Of a stretch of DNA of 64,000 bases, positions 50,593-59,764 are shown one piece after another. The stretch is from Synechococcus sp. Cruz-7E5. GTDB taxonomy: Bacteria; Cyanobacteriota; Cyanobacteriia; PCC-6307; Cyanobiaceae. The DNA lies in contig NZ_JAGQCE010000013.1 of NCBI RefSeq assembly GCF_024345995.1, positions 26,341-90,340 on the forward strand, written 5' to 3'. The stretch's first letter is position 1, and every line of letters begins with the position of its first letter. The notes under the pieces are model-generated. The model saw only the letters and a list, made by a program, of their open reading frames with translations, had not been told where the DNA came from and made no database searches. The position numbers and the translations under genes were made by a program.

Positions 50593-51261
50593 TCAGGGGG
50601 CCAGCCGCTCGATGCTCCAGGCCCCGCCGCTGCTCCCAGCCGCCTGTGGGGCCGCGGGCCTGTAGCGGAAGCGATCGTGGAGGCGGTTGGTGCGGCCCTG
50701 CCAGAACTCGAACTCGAACGGCACCACCCGCAGGCCGCCCCAGGACGGCGGCAGCGGCACCTCGCCATCGGCGAAGCGGCGCTTCATCGCCTCCCACTGC
50801 ATCTCCAGGATCGAGCGGGAGCCGATCACGGCGCTCTGCTGAGACACCCAGGCCCCCAGCCGGCTGCCGATCGGGCGAGAGAGGAAATAGGCGAGTGATT
50901 CGGCGGCGCTGATCCGCTCGGCCCGCCCCAGGATCGCCACCTGGCGCTCCAGCCCGTACCAGGGAAACAGCAGGCTCACCTCCTGGTGGGCGGCGATCTC
51001 GGTGGCCTTGCGGCTCTCGTAGTGGGTGAAGAACACGAATCCCCGAGCGTCGAACGCCTTGAGCAGCACCGTGCGGGCGCTGGGGCGCTGGCCGTTGCTG
51101 GTGCCCAGCACCATGGCGTTGGGCTCATCCAGCTGGGCGGCCACGGCCTGGTCGAACCAGCGGCGGAACTGCGCCACCGGATCGACCGCCAGATCGGCAC
51201 GTCGCAGATCCTCCCGGCGATAGTCGCGGCGGAGCTGGGCGGGGTCAGTGGAATCCATCAT
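50593..51261 (-). CDS. pdxH: Pyridoxamine 5'-phosphate oxidase PdxH
   Basis: 222 aa FMN enzyme making pyridoxal 5'-phosphate. Core motifs: [67 protein letters not shown] and the C-terminal [17 protein letters not shown] (the PdxH FWQGxxxRLHDR signature). Start ATG 51261 ([16 protein letters not shown]). Stand-alone gene. Confidence 0.97.
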   Translation of the reverse strand: MMDSTDPAQLRRDYRREDLRRADLAVDPVAQFRRWFDQAVAAQLDEPNAMVLGTSNGQRPSARTVLLKAFDARGFVFFTHYESRKATEIAAHQEVSLLFPWYGLERQVAILGRAERISAAESLAYFLSRPIGSRLGAWVSQQSAVIGSRSILEMQWEAMKRRFADGEVPLPPSWGGLRVVPFEFEFWQGRTNRLHDRFRYRPAAPQAAGSSGGAWSIERLAP

Positions 51262-51480
51262 GATCCTGCCGGCGGGCCCAGGGCTTCAGGACCCCTGAGG
51301 ATCCTGTATCGGCAGTCGGACCATCGCACTGAACAGGTACCACACCGAGCAGAGGGCATCGTCGTAGAGCAGGTGCGGGCTCTTGACAGCCCTGAGAACC
51401 GTTGCACAGAGCAAGCGCAGCCACCCTCCACATCGGCTGAGACGCCGGTGGCACTGGTCTGTGCAGCTGCTCCCTCCGCC

Positions 51481-51852
51481 TTGGCCACCCGCGCCGTCTA
51501 CTCCTTCACCGGCTTTCCCGGCGCTGCCGTGCGCCATGTCTATCTTCACCACGACGGCTACCCAACCGGCGCCGCCTGGCGGTTCGCATCCGCCCTGCGC
51601 CTGGGCGGTGACGCCGCCGACTTTCTGGCCTCCTTCCTGGGCAGTCAACCCAGGGCGGAGCTCCTGGCCCGAGTGGAGCAGGCTGCTGACGCCGAGTATC
51701 GCTATCGGGTGCATCTGGTCGGCGGCTCTGATCCCCACCACCAGGTGGAGTGCTGGCGGCGGTTGCCGGGTGACACCTGCTGGCAGCACCGCTGCGGGCC
51801 GATGGCCCTTGAGCTGTTCATCCGGCGTTTCCTGCCCGGTGATCCGCTCTGA
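51481..51852 (+). CDS. Conserved hypothetical protein
   Basis: 123 aa from TTG 51481, giving MATRAVYSFTGFPGAAVRHV, YLHHDGYPTGAAWRF, a pattern (YxFxxxxG...VYxHxDGYPxGAA) I recall from small cyanobacterial and phage proteins of unknown function. GTG 51448 is another start. The end is RLPGDTCWQHRCGPMALELF. Its function is not predictable from sequence. Confidence 0.6.
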   Translation: MATRAVYSFTGFPGAAVRHVYLHHDGYPTGAAWRFASALRLGGDAADFLASFLGSQPRAELLARVEQAADAEYRYRVHLVGGSDPHHQVECWRRLPGDTCWQHRCGPMALELFIRRFLPGDPL

Positions 51853-52113
51853 AGGGAGGTATTTCAGTGCCAGGGGAGCGATGTGGTTCCGGACCTGAGG
51901 GCCCTGGCGGAGCCCAAAAAAAAGAGGTGGACCTGAGCCAGGCCCGCCCCTCGGAACGTCTTACAAAATGTAACGTCTCCGGCGGGTCCAGCGTGGATTT
52001 CCCTATGGGGATTTCTACTCAACTTTTCCGGCCTTGCCCGGCAGCGCGCCCCCACTCAGGCTGCGCCACCGGGCTTCAGGTCTAGGTTGGGGCGGTTGCT
52101 TCGAGGGCTCGCC

Positions 52114-52443
52114 TTGCCCTGGTTCGTGAAGCTGGAGCAGGGTCTGGTCGACCGTGCCCATTTTGATCAGCACCTGCGTGACCACCTCGACTGGGTGGCC
52201 GAGCTGCAGCGGCGCGGCCACCAGGCCAGCAGTGGCTACTGGCGTGAGCGCAAGGGAATGAACGGTGAAGGCGCCGGTGGCATGTTGCTGTTCCACGCCA
52301 GCGACTGGCAGGAGGCCGAGGCCATCGTCCAGAGCGATCCCCTGATCCGCTCAGGTTGCGTCAGCTGGGTGCTGCACGAGTGGCGGGTGGTGGCGGGTGC
52401 GATCCCGACGGCTTCTTCGCCTCAGGCTCCTGCCCCATGGTGA
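52114..52443 (+). CDS. YCII-related protein
   Basis: 109 aa from TTG 52114 (MPWFVKLEQGLVDRAHFDQH), which matches family N-termini better than TTG 52087. Ferredoxin-like YCII fold: HLRDHLDWVAELQRRGHQAS, SGYWRERKG, GMLLFHASDWQEAEAIVQSD, PLIRSG. Members bind small ligands or act as enzymes; the catalytic His-Asp pair (HLRDHLDW) is present. Overlaps the next gene by 7 bp. Confidence 0.8.
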   Translation: MPWFVKLEQGLVDRAHFDQHLRDHLDWVAELQRRGHQASSGYWRERKGMNGEGAGGMLLFHASDWQEAEAIVQSDPLIRSGCVSWVLHEWRVVAGAIPTASSPQAPAPW

Positions 52444-53546
52444 TCCTCTCGATCGCCAACACGGTCAGCGACCTGATCCAGGGTGACGTGAACGAGCATC
52501 TGCCCCTGGAGCGCATTCCGCTCGAGGGCGATGTGCTCGGCCTTGGCACCACCACCAGCCTCGACAACGGCGAGCTCACCTTCCTGCACCAGCCCGGTGC
52601 TGCCCGAACCCACCTCTACAAATGCCAGGCCATCGATGGCGGCATCCGGCGGCTGCGCCCCGGCGACGGGTCCTCCCACTTCCCCTATGTGTGCTTCAGC
52701 GCTGATGCCAGTGCCCTGCGCCAGCCGGTGGATCTAGCGGGGCTGGGCCCCAGCGCCGGGGTGCCGCTGCAGGAGCTGGTGGGGCAGGCGATCGCGGACT
52801 CGATCGCGTCGGGCCGGATCGAGCCAGCGCCGATCGTGGGGGTACGCCTGCGGGCGACCTGGAGCAGCCTGGTGATCACCGTGGCCTCCAAGCTCTGCAT
52901 GGGCCAGCGCCGCCGCAACACGGACTCCGTGGATCCAGACGCGGGCACGAGTCTCTACGCCAGCCTTCAGCACTACCGCCTGGCCCCGCGTGATCCTGGC
53001 GATCCCGCCGATCCGATCCATTACCTGGGCCGCAGCCTGGAGTGGGACTGCTGCGGCTTCTGGGACACCCGGCCCGAGAGCGGGCGCGTCACGGTGCCTC
53101 AGGCGGGCGCCCATCTGCATGTGCACGGCTGCAGCAGCGACCTGCGCCACGGCGGCCATCTGCACCATGAGCACCCCGGCACCCAGCTGCTGCGACTGGA
53201 GTCCCTGTCCCTCTATCCGCTTCAGGAGCTGCGCCAGCTGGGCTCCGACCTGGCGGTGGAGCGGGCCAGTTACGACGCTGGCGTGCTGCGGTTTGCCATC
53301 ACCAACCGGGGCACGCTCGATGTGAGCGATGTGGGAGTGGCGGTGGTGATCGACGACCGCTATGCCGGCCACCGCTACCTGCGCCTGCCCTGGCTGGCCG
53401 CCGGCGATGAGGAATCCTTTGCCCTGACGCTCGAACTGGCGCCCGGAGCCCATGAACTCCTGGTGCTGGCAGATCCGGAGCGCCAGGTGCTCGAACCCCT
53501 CGCCCAGCAGGAGAACAACCGGGCCCGTTTGCAGGTGGTGGTCTGA
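52437..53546 (+). CDS. Acetolactate-decarboxylase-like domain fused to a CARDB domain
   Basis: 369 aa from ATG 52437. The first 250 residues follow the acetolactate decarboxylase (BudA) layout: GDVLGLGTTTSLDNGELTFL near 31-50 and a metal-site region GAHLHVHGCSSDLRHGGHLH (224-243), comparable to the ALDC HLHFxSxDRxxGGH motif but with two extra residues. Residues about 270-369 form a CARDB-like beta domain (ASYDAGVLRFAITNRGTLDV, VVIDDRYAGHRYLRLPWLAA). No signal peptide. I infer a metal-binding lyase-fold protein of unknown substrate. Confidence 0.6.
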   Translation: MVILSIANTVSDLIQGDVNEHLPLERIPLEGDVLGLGTTTSLDNGELTFLHQPGAARTHLYKCQAIDGGIRRLRPGDGSSHFPYVCFSADASALRQPVDLAGLGPSAGVPLQELVGQAIADSIASGRIEPAPIVGVRLRATWSSLVITVASKLCMGQRRRNTDSVDPDAGTSLYASLQHYRLAPRDPGDPADPIHYLGRSLEWDCCGFWDTRPESGRVTVPQAGAHLHVHGCSSDLRHGGHLHHEHPGTQLLRLESLSLYPLQELRQLGSDLAVERASYDAGVLRFAITNRGTLDVSDVGVAVVIDDRYAGHRYLRLPWLAAGDEESFALTLELAPGAHELLVLADPERQVLEPLAQQENNRARLQVVV

Positions 53547-53558
53547 CCAGACCACGTC

Positions 53559-55619
53559 TCAGATCAGTCGCGACCCGCTGGCCTGACGGCGCTGGCTGGG
53601 GTCGAACACCGCCGCGATCGTGCGGATCAACCAGCGGCCCACGTCCGTCACCTCCAGGCTGTTGGCCCCCAGGCGCACCAGTCCGTCGGCTTCGAGGGTC
53701 TGCAGATCGGCCCACTCGCTGGCGAACTGGCGCTTCGCTTCAAGGGGTTGCCCCAGGGCGATGGTGTCGAAGTCCACTGCGAAGTGGCACATCAGGCTCT
53801 GAATGATCGAGCGCCGCAGCAGCACCTCGGGATCCCGCACCACCAGGCCCCGCTCCACGGGCAGATGGCCCTCGTCGAGGGCCTGGACATAGGCCTTCAG
53901 TGAGCGTTGGTTCTGGCTGAACAGATTCTGGAACTGGCTGATCGCCGTCACGCCGATGCCGAGCAGGTCGCGCTCGCCGCCGGTGGTGTAGCCCTGGAAA
54001 TTGCGGTGCAGCCGCTCCTGCCGCGCCGCCAGCGCCAGGCTGTCGCTTGAAAGGGCGAAGTGGTCCATGCCGATGGCGTCGTAGCCATCGCCAGTGAAGG
54101 CTGTGAAGGCGTGCTGCAACATCCGGATCCGCTCCCGCTGGCTGGGGAGGTCGTCGGCGGCGATCTTGCGCTGCAGGGGCAGTTGCTCGGGCAGGTAGGC
54201 GAAGCTGAACAGCGACACCCGGTCGGGCCGCAGCTCCCGCACCAGGGCGATGGTCCTGGCGAACCGCTCGGGGGTCTGCAGAGGCAGCCCGCAGATCAGA
54301 TCGACGTTCACGCTCTCGAAGGCCGCCTCCCGCATCCACTCCATCGCCAGCCGGAGCTGCTCCACCGGCACGATCCGGTTCACGGCCGCCTGCACGTGCG
54401 GGTCGGCATCCTGAATGCCGAAGCTGATCCGGTTGAAGCCCAGACGGCGCAGCTCCAGCACCTGATCACGGCTGAGGAACTCCGGATTCACCTCGATCGA
54501 GGCCTCCAGGTCGGGCGCCAGGTCCAGCTGCTCCCCGATCAGATCCCAGAGTTGGCCCTGCTCCTGGGAATTGAGGTAGTTGGGTGTGCCGCCACCCCAG
54601 TGCAACTGCCCCAGCCGCCTGCGTCGGCCCGAGGCCTGGGCCACCAGCGCCAGCTCTTTGGCCAGAGCCTCGAGATAGGGCCCCACCACCGCCGAGCCGG
54701 CTTGGGTGGTGATTCGGTTGCAGCCGCAGTACCAGCAGGCATGGCGGCAGAAGGGCACGTGCACGTAGAGCGAGAGATCGGCCGTGCTCGCTTGCCCCAG
54801 CTGGCTCACCAGGTCGGCGGGACCCACAGCGCCGTGAAACGCCGCGGCGGTGGGATAGCTGGTGTAGCGGGGAACGGGCTTGTCGTACTTGAGCAGCAGG
54901 GGGAGCGGATCCACTCGGGGCTTGGTGAGTGCGCCCAGCTCGGCAAGCAGGCTCTGGGTGTCGAGGAAGGCGACCACCGCTTCCTCCAGCAGCTCCGCCT
55001 CCTCGGCTTCGCTGAGCTCGAGCTGCTCAAAGGCGTCGTGGAGGGCCTGCTTCAGGTCCGGGATCGGCCGCTCGAACTGCCAGAAGCGCAGGGAGGGCAG
55101 ACCATGGGCGGCCAGGATCGCGTTGGCCTGCTGGGCGAGCTGCTGCCCGCCGGAGAGGTCGCCGCCGTAGCGCACATACACATGGGCGAGGAAGCGGTGC
55201 GGTGCCTGCTGGGCGAGTGTGCCGAGGTGTCCCAGCCAGGCCTGGGCCGCGGCTGAGGGCCCGCTGGCTTCGATGCCGGCCAGCAGGGCCACGTCGTGGC
55301 GCAGGGCCTCGCTGCGGTTGAGGACACTCCAGGGAAAGTCGGGGGCACCAAGGGCGGCTGCCAGTTCGGGGCCGGTCTGCTCGATCAGCTCGTAGGCGGG
55401 GCCGAGGGCGCGGATCAGGCCCGCCAGCTGCAGTGGGCTGGCCTGACCCGCCAGGAGCGCACGGGAGAAGTCCATGCCCTCCGCCTTGTGGTGGGCGGCG
55501 CCGATGCGGGCGTGCAGACGCCGCACCCGGGGTCCGAAACCCTTGCGGGCGGCGACATCCGCTGGCCTGGCGTGGTCGGAAATGGCGCCGGAAACAGCCT
55601 CAGGGAGGGTGCTGGTCAT
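53559..55619 (-). CDS. Heme oxygenase - oxygen-independent coproporphyrinogen III oxidase (HemN) fusion
   Basis: 686 aa in one uninterrupted frame. Residues about 25-235 are a heme oxygenase: IGAAHHKAEGMDFSRALLAG (proximal His at 43/44) and HVYVRYGGDLSGGQQLAQQA (distal-helix GDLSGGQ). Residues about 240-686 are HemN, a radical-SAM enzyme: KYDKPVPRYTSYPTA, VHVPFCRHACWYCGCN with CxxxCxxC (Cys291, 295, 298), HWGGGTPNYLNSQEQ and GIQDADPHVQAAVNRI. One half degrades heme to biliverdin; the other makes protoporphyrinogen IX without oxygen. In Synechocystis ho2 and hemN are neighbouring low-oxygen genes; here they are one polypeptide. Start ATG 55619. Confidence 0.93.
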   Translation of the reverse strand: MTSTLPEAVSGAISDHARPADVAARKGFGPRVRRLHARIGAAHHKAEGMDFSRALLAGQASPLQLAGLIRALGPAYELIEQTGPELAAALGAPDFPWSVLNRSEALRHDVALLAGIEASGPSAAAQAWLGHLGTLAQQAPHRFLAHVYVRYGGDLSGGQQLAQQANAILAAHGLPSLRFWQFERPIPDLKQALHDAFEQLELSEAEEAELLEEAVVAFLDTQSLLAELGALTKPRVDPLPLLLKYDKPVPRYTSYPTAAAFHGAVGPADLVSQLGQASTADLSLYVHVPFCRHACWYCGCNRITTQAGSAVVGPYLEALAKELALVAQASGRRRRLGQLHWGGGTPNYLNSQEQGQLWDLIGEQLDLAPDLEASIEVNPEFLSRDQVLELRRLGFNRISFGIQDADPHVQAAVNRIVPVEQLRLAMEWMREAAFESVNVDLICGLPLQTPERFARTIALVRELRPDRVSLFSFAYLPEQLPLQRKIAADDLPSQRERIRMLQHAFTAFTGDGYDAIGMDHFALSSDSLALAARQERLHRNFQGYTTGGERDLLGIGVTAISQFQNLFSQNQRSLKAYVQALDEGHLPVERGLVVRDPEVLLRRSIIQSLMCHFAVDFDTIALGQPLEAKRQFASEWADLQTLEADGLVRLGANSLEVTDVGRWLIRTIAAVFDPSQRRQASGSRLI

Positions 55620-55758
55620 GACGAAGGGTGCCTAAAAGGTGCCGAAATGAGAGCGGCACCCCGGGAGGGCGCCCTCGGCAAACGGTATAACGTTACTGTT
55701 GTTCCGCTGTCCTGTCGTTGCGATTTCGTTGCAACGCGCTCGCCACCCCTCACCCGCC

Positions 55759-56199
55759 ATGACTGCCGCACCCTTCACCCCGGCCGCTCCTGTTTCGGCC
55801 CGAAGCCTGCCGCTCCTGCTGGCACCGCTGGGCCAGCTCAGCGGCGATGGTCAGCTGCGCGAACTGATCGAGGAACGCCGCGACCGCAAGGGGCCTGACG
55901 TGGAGCTCTGGTACCTGGAGCCGGCGCTGGTGGACGAGCTCAACCTGCGGCAGGCGCTCAGCGACCCGCCAGAGCAAGGGCGCCCAACCGGCCAAGCGGG
56001 CGAGCTTACCGCACAGCCGATCGAAGCGATCGTGGCCGGCGACTCAGCGGTGATCACCTGGCTGCAACTGCGCTTCGGTGGGAGCACCGGGACGATTGTC
56101 CTGTCGCCGACGCTGCTGCACGAGCGGGCGGGGGAGTTGCCGCCGAAGGCGCCACGGGCTGCTGTTGAACCCCGCCCAGCCTCGGCTGCGGTCGCATAG
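55759..56199 (+). CDS. Hypothetical protein divergent from the HO-HemN fusion
   Basis: 146 aa from ATG 55759. SLPLLLAPLGQLSGDGQLRE, LIEERRDRKGPDVELWYLEP, VAGDSAVITWLQLRFGGSTG; Pro/Ala-rich ends. It reads like a real cyanobacterial soluble protein, but I do not recognise the family. It shares a 139-bp divergent promoter region with the fusion gene, containing the 8-bp palindrome TAACGTTA (55688-55695), so the two could be co-regulated. Confidence 0.6.
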   Translation: MTAAPFTPAAPVSARSLPLLLAPLGQLSGDGQLRELIEERRDRKGPDVELWYLEPALVDELNLRQALSDPPEQGRPTGQAGELTAQPIEAIVAGDSAVITWLQLRFGGSTGTIVLSPTLLHERAGELPPKAPRAAVEPRPASAAVA

Positions 56200-56301
56200 T
56201 CACACCTGCTCACAGCTGATCGTGGCAGCGTCATGCCGCAGACACAGGCAGCAGCGATGGTGTGGAGACAGCCGGTCGTCCTCGCCGCGAAGCCACCTTG
56301 A

Positions 56302-57708
56302 ATGCTGCAGACCGTCCTGCGCCGGATACCCGTTCCTCCCTCCTCCGCTGAGCCCGGAGCTGATCCGGCCCGGCCTCGCCCGCGGCGGCTGGCTCCGCCC
56401 CGGTGGCTGATCGCCGCCGGTGCGCTGACCCTGTGCCTGGCCGGCGGCGGCTGGCTGCTCTGGCAGCAGGGCCAGACCCGTGCCCGGCAGGCCGCCCTGG
56501 CCGCCCAGACCGCGCCCGTGCAGCGCAGCAACGTGATCCTCAAGGTGACGGCTGCCGGTTCGATCCGCCCCACCACGCCTGTCAACATCAGCCCCAAGCA
56601 GCAGGGCCGCGTCACGGCATTGCTGGTCGATCAGGGGGATCGCGTCAGCGCCGGCCAGGTGCTGGCGCGAATGGACGACAGCAATCTGCGGGGCACCCTG
56701 CTGAAAGCCCAGGGAACGCTGGCGGCGGCGGCAGCGAACCTCAGCAAGCTGCAGGCCGGCAACCGGCCCCAGGAGATCGAGGCGGCCCGGCGCAATCTGC
56801 AGGCGGCCGAGGCCGATCAGATCGCGGTGCGCTCCGTCTTCCTCAGCAATCAGCAGTTGTATGGATCCGGCGCGATCGCCCGGGTGAACTTCGACGCCAG
56901 CCGATCGGCGTTCCTGGCCAGTGAGGCCCGGGTGAGTGCATTGCGGGCCCAGCTGGATCTGGCCCAGTCCGGTAGCCGCGCCGAAGACATCGCCGCTGCC
57001 CGCGGCCAGCTGCAGCAGGCGCGGGGTGATCTCGCCTCGATCGAGGCCCAGCTGGAGGACACGGTGATCCGCGCTCCTTTCGATGGGGTGATCACCCAGA
57101 AATACGCCGACGTCGGAGCCTTCGTGACGCCCACCACCTCGGCCAGCGCCACCAGTTCGGCCACCTCCTCTTCGATCCTGGCTTTGGCCAGCACGCTGGA
57201 GGCGGTGGCCAACGTGGCGGAAGTTGATGTGGGCGCGATCCGGCCCGGCCAGGCGGTGGACCTGCAGGTGGATGCCTTCCCTCGCCAGGTGTTCCGTGGA
57301 ACGGTGCGGCTGGTGGCGCCGGAAGCGGTGGTGGAGCAGAACGTGACCAGCTTTCAGGTGAGGATCGCCCTGGCCGGCGACGCGCCAGGCAAGCTGCGCT
57401 CCGGCATGAATCTCACCGCGAACGTGCTGGTGGGTCGGCGGCCCGATGCCCTGCTGATCCCCACACCCGCCATCGTGAGTGAACGGGGAGACACCGGGGT
57501 GCTGGTGCCCGGTGCCGACGGCAAACCCATGTTCCGCCCGGTGCAGGTGGGCGCCACGATCGGTACCCGCACCGAAGTGGTGAGCGGCCTGAAGCAAGGC
57601 GATCGGGTGTACCTGTCCGCGCCCGGTGGGCGCCGTCCCAACAGCCGCCCGGTGACCGGCTCCTCGCCCTTCCAGCAACCACGCGGCCAGGGCAGGATGC
57701 CGCGCTGA
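56302..57708 (+). CDS. Efflux adaptor, HlyD/MacA (DevB) family
   Basis: 468 aa. One N-terminal membrane helix (LIAAGALTLCLAGGGWLLW), lipoyl-like halves (VTALLVDQGDRVSAGQVLAR and VIRAPFDGVITQKYADVGAF), a central coiled-coil hairpin rich in AARRNLQAAEADQIA-type heptads, and a beta-barrel domain (GDAPGKLRSGMNLTANVLVG). It bridges the ABC permease to an outer-membrane TolC-type channel, which is not encoded here. Its stop overlaps the permease start. Confidence 0.92.
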   Translation: MLQTVLRRIPVPPSSAEPGADPARPRPRRLAPPRWLIAAGALTLCLAGGGWLLWQQGQTRARQAALAAQTAPVQRSNVILKVTAAGSIRPTTPVNISPKQQGRVTALLVDQGDRVSAGQVLARMDDSNLRGTLLKAQGTLAAAAANLSKLQAGNRPQEIEAARRNLQAAEADQIAVRSVFLSNQQLYGSGAIARVNFDASRSAFLASEARVSALRAQLDLAQSGSRAEDIAAARGQLQQARGDLASIEAQLEDTVIRAPFDGVITQKYADVGAFVTPTTSASATSSATSSSILALASTLEAVANVAEVDVGAIRPGQAVDLQVDAFPRQVFRGTVRLVAPEAVVEQNVTSFQVRIALAGDAPGKLRSGMNLTANVLVGRRPDALLIPTPAIVSERGDTGVLVPGADGKPMFRPVQVGATIGTRTEVVSGLKQGDRVYLSAPGGRRPNSRPVTGSSPFQQPRGQGRMPR

Positions 57709-59030
57709 TGGCTGAGGCGGTGAAGGCCAAGGCAGTGATGGGTGAGAGGCCTGAGCGGATGTCAGGGATGCGCCGTCGGCGTGAGCGCGGCGGAGCTGAC
57801 CTTCCTGAGACGATCGCTCTGGCCTGGTCGTCGCTGCTGGCCAACCGGATGCGCTCCGCACTGACGATGCTGGGGGTGATCATCGGCATCGGCGCCGTGA
57901 TCAGCATGGTGACCATCGGCCGTGGCGCCCAGCTGCAGACGGAAAACCAGTTGAAATCGCTGGGTTCGAACCTGATTTTCGTGCAGAGCGGCGTGGCGGC
58001 CGGTGGCGGGCCCGCCTCACGTGGAGCAGGCTCGGCCACCACCTTGATCTGGGAGGACGCCAAGGCGATCGCCGCCTCCATTCCGGCCGTGGCGGATGTG
58101 GCCCCGAACCTGAGCCAGCGCACGCAGGTGGTTCTGGCCGATCGCAACACCAACACCACCGTGGTGGGCAGCACGCCGGCCTACGTGGTGGTGCGCGACT
58201 TCCTGCCCCTGAGCGGGCGGTTCTTCAACGAGGCCGAACTTGATCAGTCCGCCCGGGTGGCGGTGCTGGGGCAGACCGTGGTCGACAGCCTTGGGCTCAC
58301 AGCCAGCAGCGCACTCGACCGGACGATCCGCATCCGCGGTGAGACGTTCACGGTGATCGGCACCCTGGAGTTCAAGGGCAGCACCGGCTTCCGCGACCAG
58401 GACGATCAGGTGCTGATCCCACTCACGACGATGGCTTCGAGGATCGTGGGGGTGAACACCACAGCCGGCGTGTCGGTGGAGAGCATCGCGGTTTCGGCTC
58501 GATCGGCCGCGAGCATGGAGGCAGCCGACTATCAGATCACCAATCTGCTGCGCCTGCGCCACAGGATCGTGCCCCCCCGGGAGGACGACTTCGTGATCCG
58601 CAACCAGGCCGATCTGGTCAACGCCTCCAATGCCGTCGCCAATGTTTTCACCGCGCTGCTGGGCGGATCGGCGGCCATCTCCCTGCTGGTGGGAGGAATC
58701 GGAATCATGAACATCATGCTGGTGTCGGTCACCGAGAGGACGCGGGAAATCGGCATCCGCCGCGCCATCGGCGCCCGCTGCAGCGACATCCTGCGCCAGT
58801 TCCTGATCGAATCGACGGTGCTCTCCCTGGCTGGCGGGCTGCTGGGGGTTCTGCTCGGGGTGGTGGCGTCGCTGGCGATCAACGCGGCCTTCGGCTGGAG
58901 CGCCGGGATCGCCCTCGATGCGGTGGGCTGGTCACTGGCCTTCTGCCTGGTGATCGGTGTGTTCTTCGGCGCCTATCCCGCCAATAAGGCCGCCCAGCTC
59001 GATCCGATGACAGCCCTGCGAAGCGACTGA
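57708..59030 (+). CDS. MacB-type ABC permease (FtsX fold)
   Basis: 440 aa from ATG 57708. MacB architecture without a fused ATPase: helix 1 (RMRSALTMLGVIIGIGAVIS), large periplasmic domain (about 60-300), and FtsX helices with GGSAAISLLVGGIGIMNIML, SVTERTREIGIRRAIGAR and GLLGVLLGVVASLAINAAFG. Works as a mechanotransmission transporter with the adaptor and ATPase on either side; substrate unknown (macrolide, peptide or glycolipid in relatives). Confidence 0.93.
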   Translation: MAEAVKAKAVMGERPERMSGMRRRRERGGADLPETIALAWSSLLANRMRSALTMLGVIIGIGAVISMVTIGRGAQLQTENQLKSLGSNLIFVQSGVAAGGGPASRGAGSATTLIWEDAKAIAASIPAVADVAPNLSQRTQVVLADRNTNTTVVGSTPAYVVVRDFLPLSGRFFNEAELDQSARVAVLGQTVVDSLGLTASSALDRTIRIRGETFTVIGTLEFKGSTGFRDQDDQVLIPLTTMASRIVGVNTTAGVSVESIAVSARSAASMEAADYQITNLLRLRHRIVPPREDDFVIRNQADLVNASNAVANVFTALLGGSAAISLLVGGIGIMNIMLVSVTERTREIGIRRAIGARCSDILRQFLIESTVLSLAGGLLGVLLGVVASLAINAAFGWSAGIALDAVGWSLAFCLVIGVFFGAYPANKAAQLDPMTALRSD

Positions 59031-59033
59031 ACC

Positions 59034-59735
59034 ATGCTGCAACTGCGCCGGATCACCAAGGCCTACCGGATGGGCGAGGTCGATGTTCCGATCCTGCACG
59101 GCATAGACTTGACGATCCTGCGTGGCGAGTACACTGCGATCGTTGGAACTTCCGGATCGGGGAAGTCCACCTTGATGAATATCCTCGGATGCCTTGAGCA
59201 GCCGAGCAGCGGCCATTACTATTTCGACGCCCGCGACATCACCCTGCTGAGCGACAACGAACGCACCGATATCCGTAACTTCCAGATCGGCTTCGTGTTT
59301 CAGCAATTCAACCTTCTGCCGCGCCTCACGGCGCTGCAGAACGTGATGCTGCCGATGGTCTATGCGGGCTACGACCGGGCTGAGCGGCGCGAGCGGGCCA
59401 TGGCGATGCTGGAGCAGGTGGGGCTGGCCGATCGGATGGCCAACCGTCCTAACCAGCTATCAGGCGGTCAGCAGCAACGGGTCGCGATTGCCCGCGCTCT
59501 GGTGAACCAGCCCGAGTTGCTTCTGGCCGATGAACCCACCGGCGCCCTTGATTCACGCACCGGCGAAGAAGTGATCGAACTGATTTCCGAGCTCCACGCC
59601 GGCGGCCTCACGATCGTGCTGGTAACGCACGACCCCTCTGTGGCGCACAACAGCGGCCGGATCATCCGGATCCAGGATGGACGGATCACTGCAGACAGCC
59701 TGCCGCAGCACACACCGGTGGAGGCTCCGGCCTGA
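59034..59735 (+). CDS. ABC ATPase of the MacB/LolD type
   Basis: 233 aa, 3 bp after the permease. Walker [20 protein letters not shown]-loop FVFQQFNLLPRLTALQN, signature LSGGQQQRVAIARALVN, Walker B LLLADEPTGALDSRTGEEV and H-loop LVTHDPSVAHNSGRI. Completes the adaptor-permease-ATPase operon. Confidence 0.95.
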   Translation: MLQLRRITKAYRMGEVDVPILHGIDLTILRGEYTAIVGTSGSGKSTLMNILGCLEQPSSGHYYFDARDITLLSDNERTDIRNFQIGFVFQQFNLLPRLTALQNVMLPMVYAGYDRAERRERAMAMLEQVGLADRMANRPNQLSGGQQQRVAIARALVNQPELLLADEPTGALDSRTGEEVIELISELHAGGLTIVLVTHDPSVAHNSGRIIRIQDGRITADSLPQHTPVEAPA

Positions 59736-59764
59736 CGGCGGATTTACGTCTGGTTCCCGACAGC

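Noticed and set aside
52087..52113. Upstream TTG as start of the YCII gene
   Set aside because: It adds nine residues not seen in the family. TTG 52114 gives the typical MPWFVKLE start.
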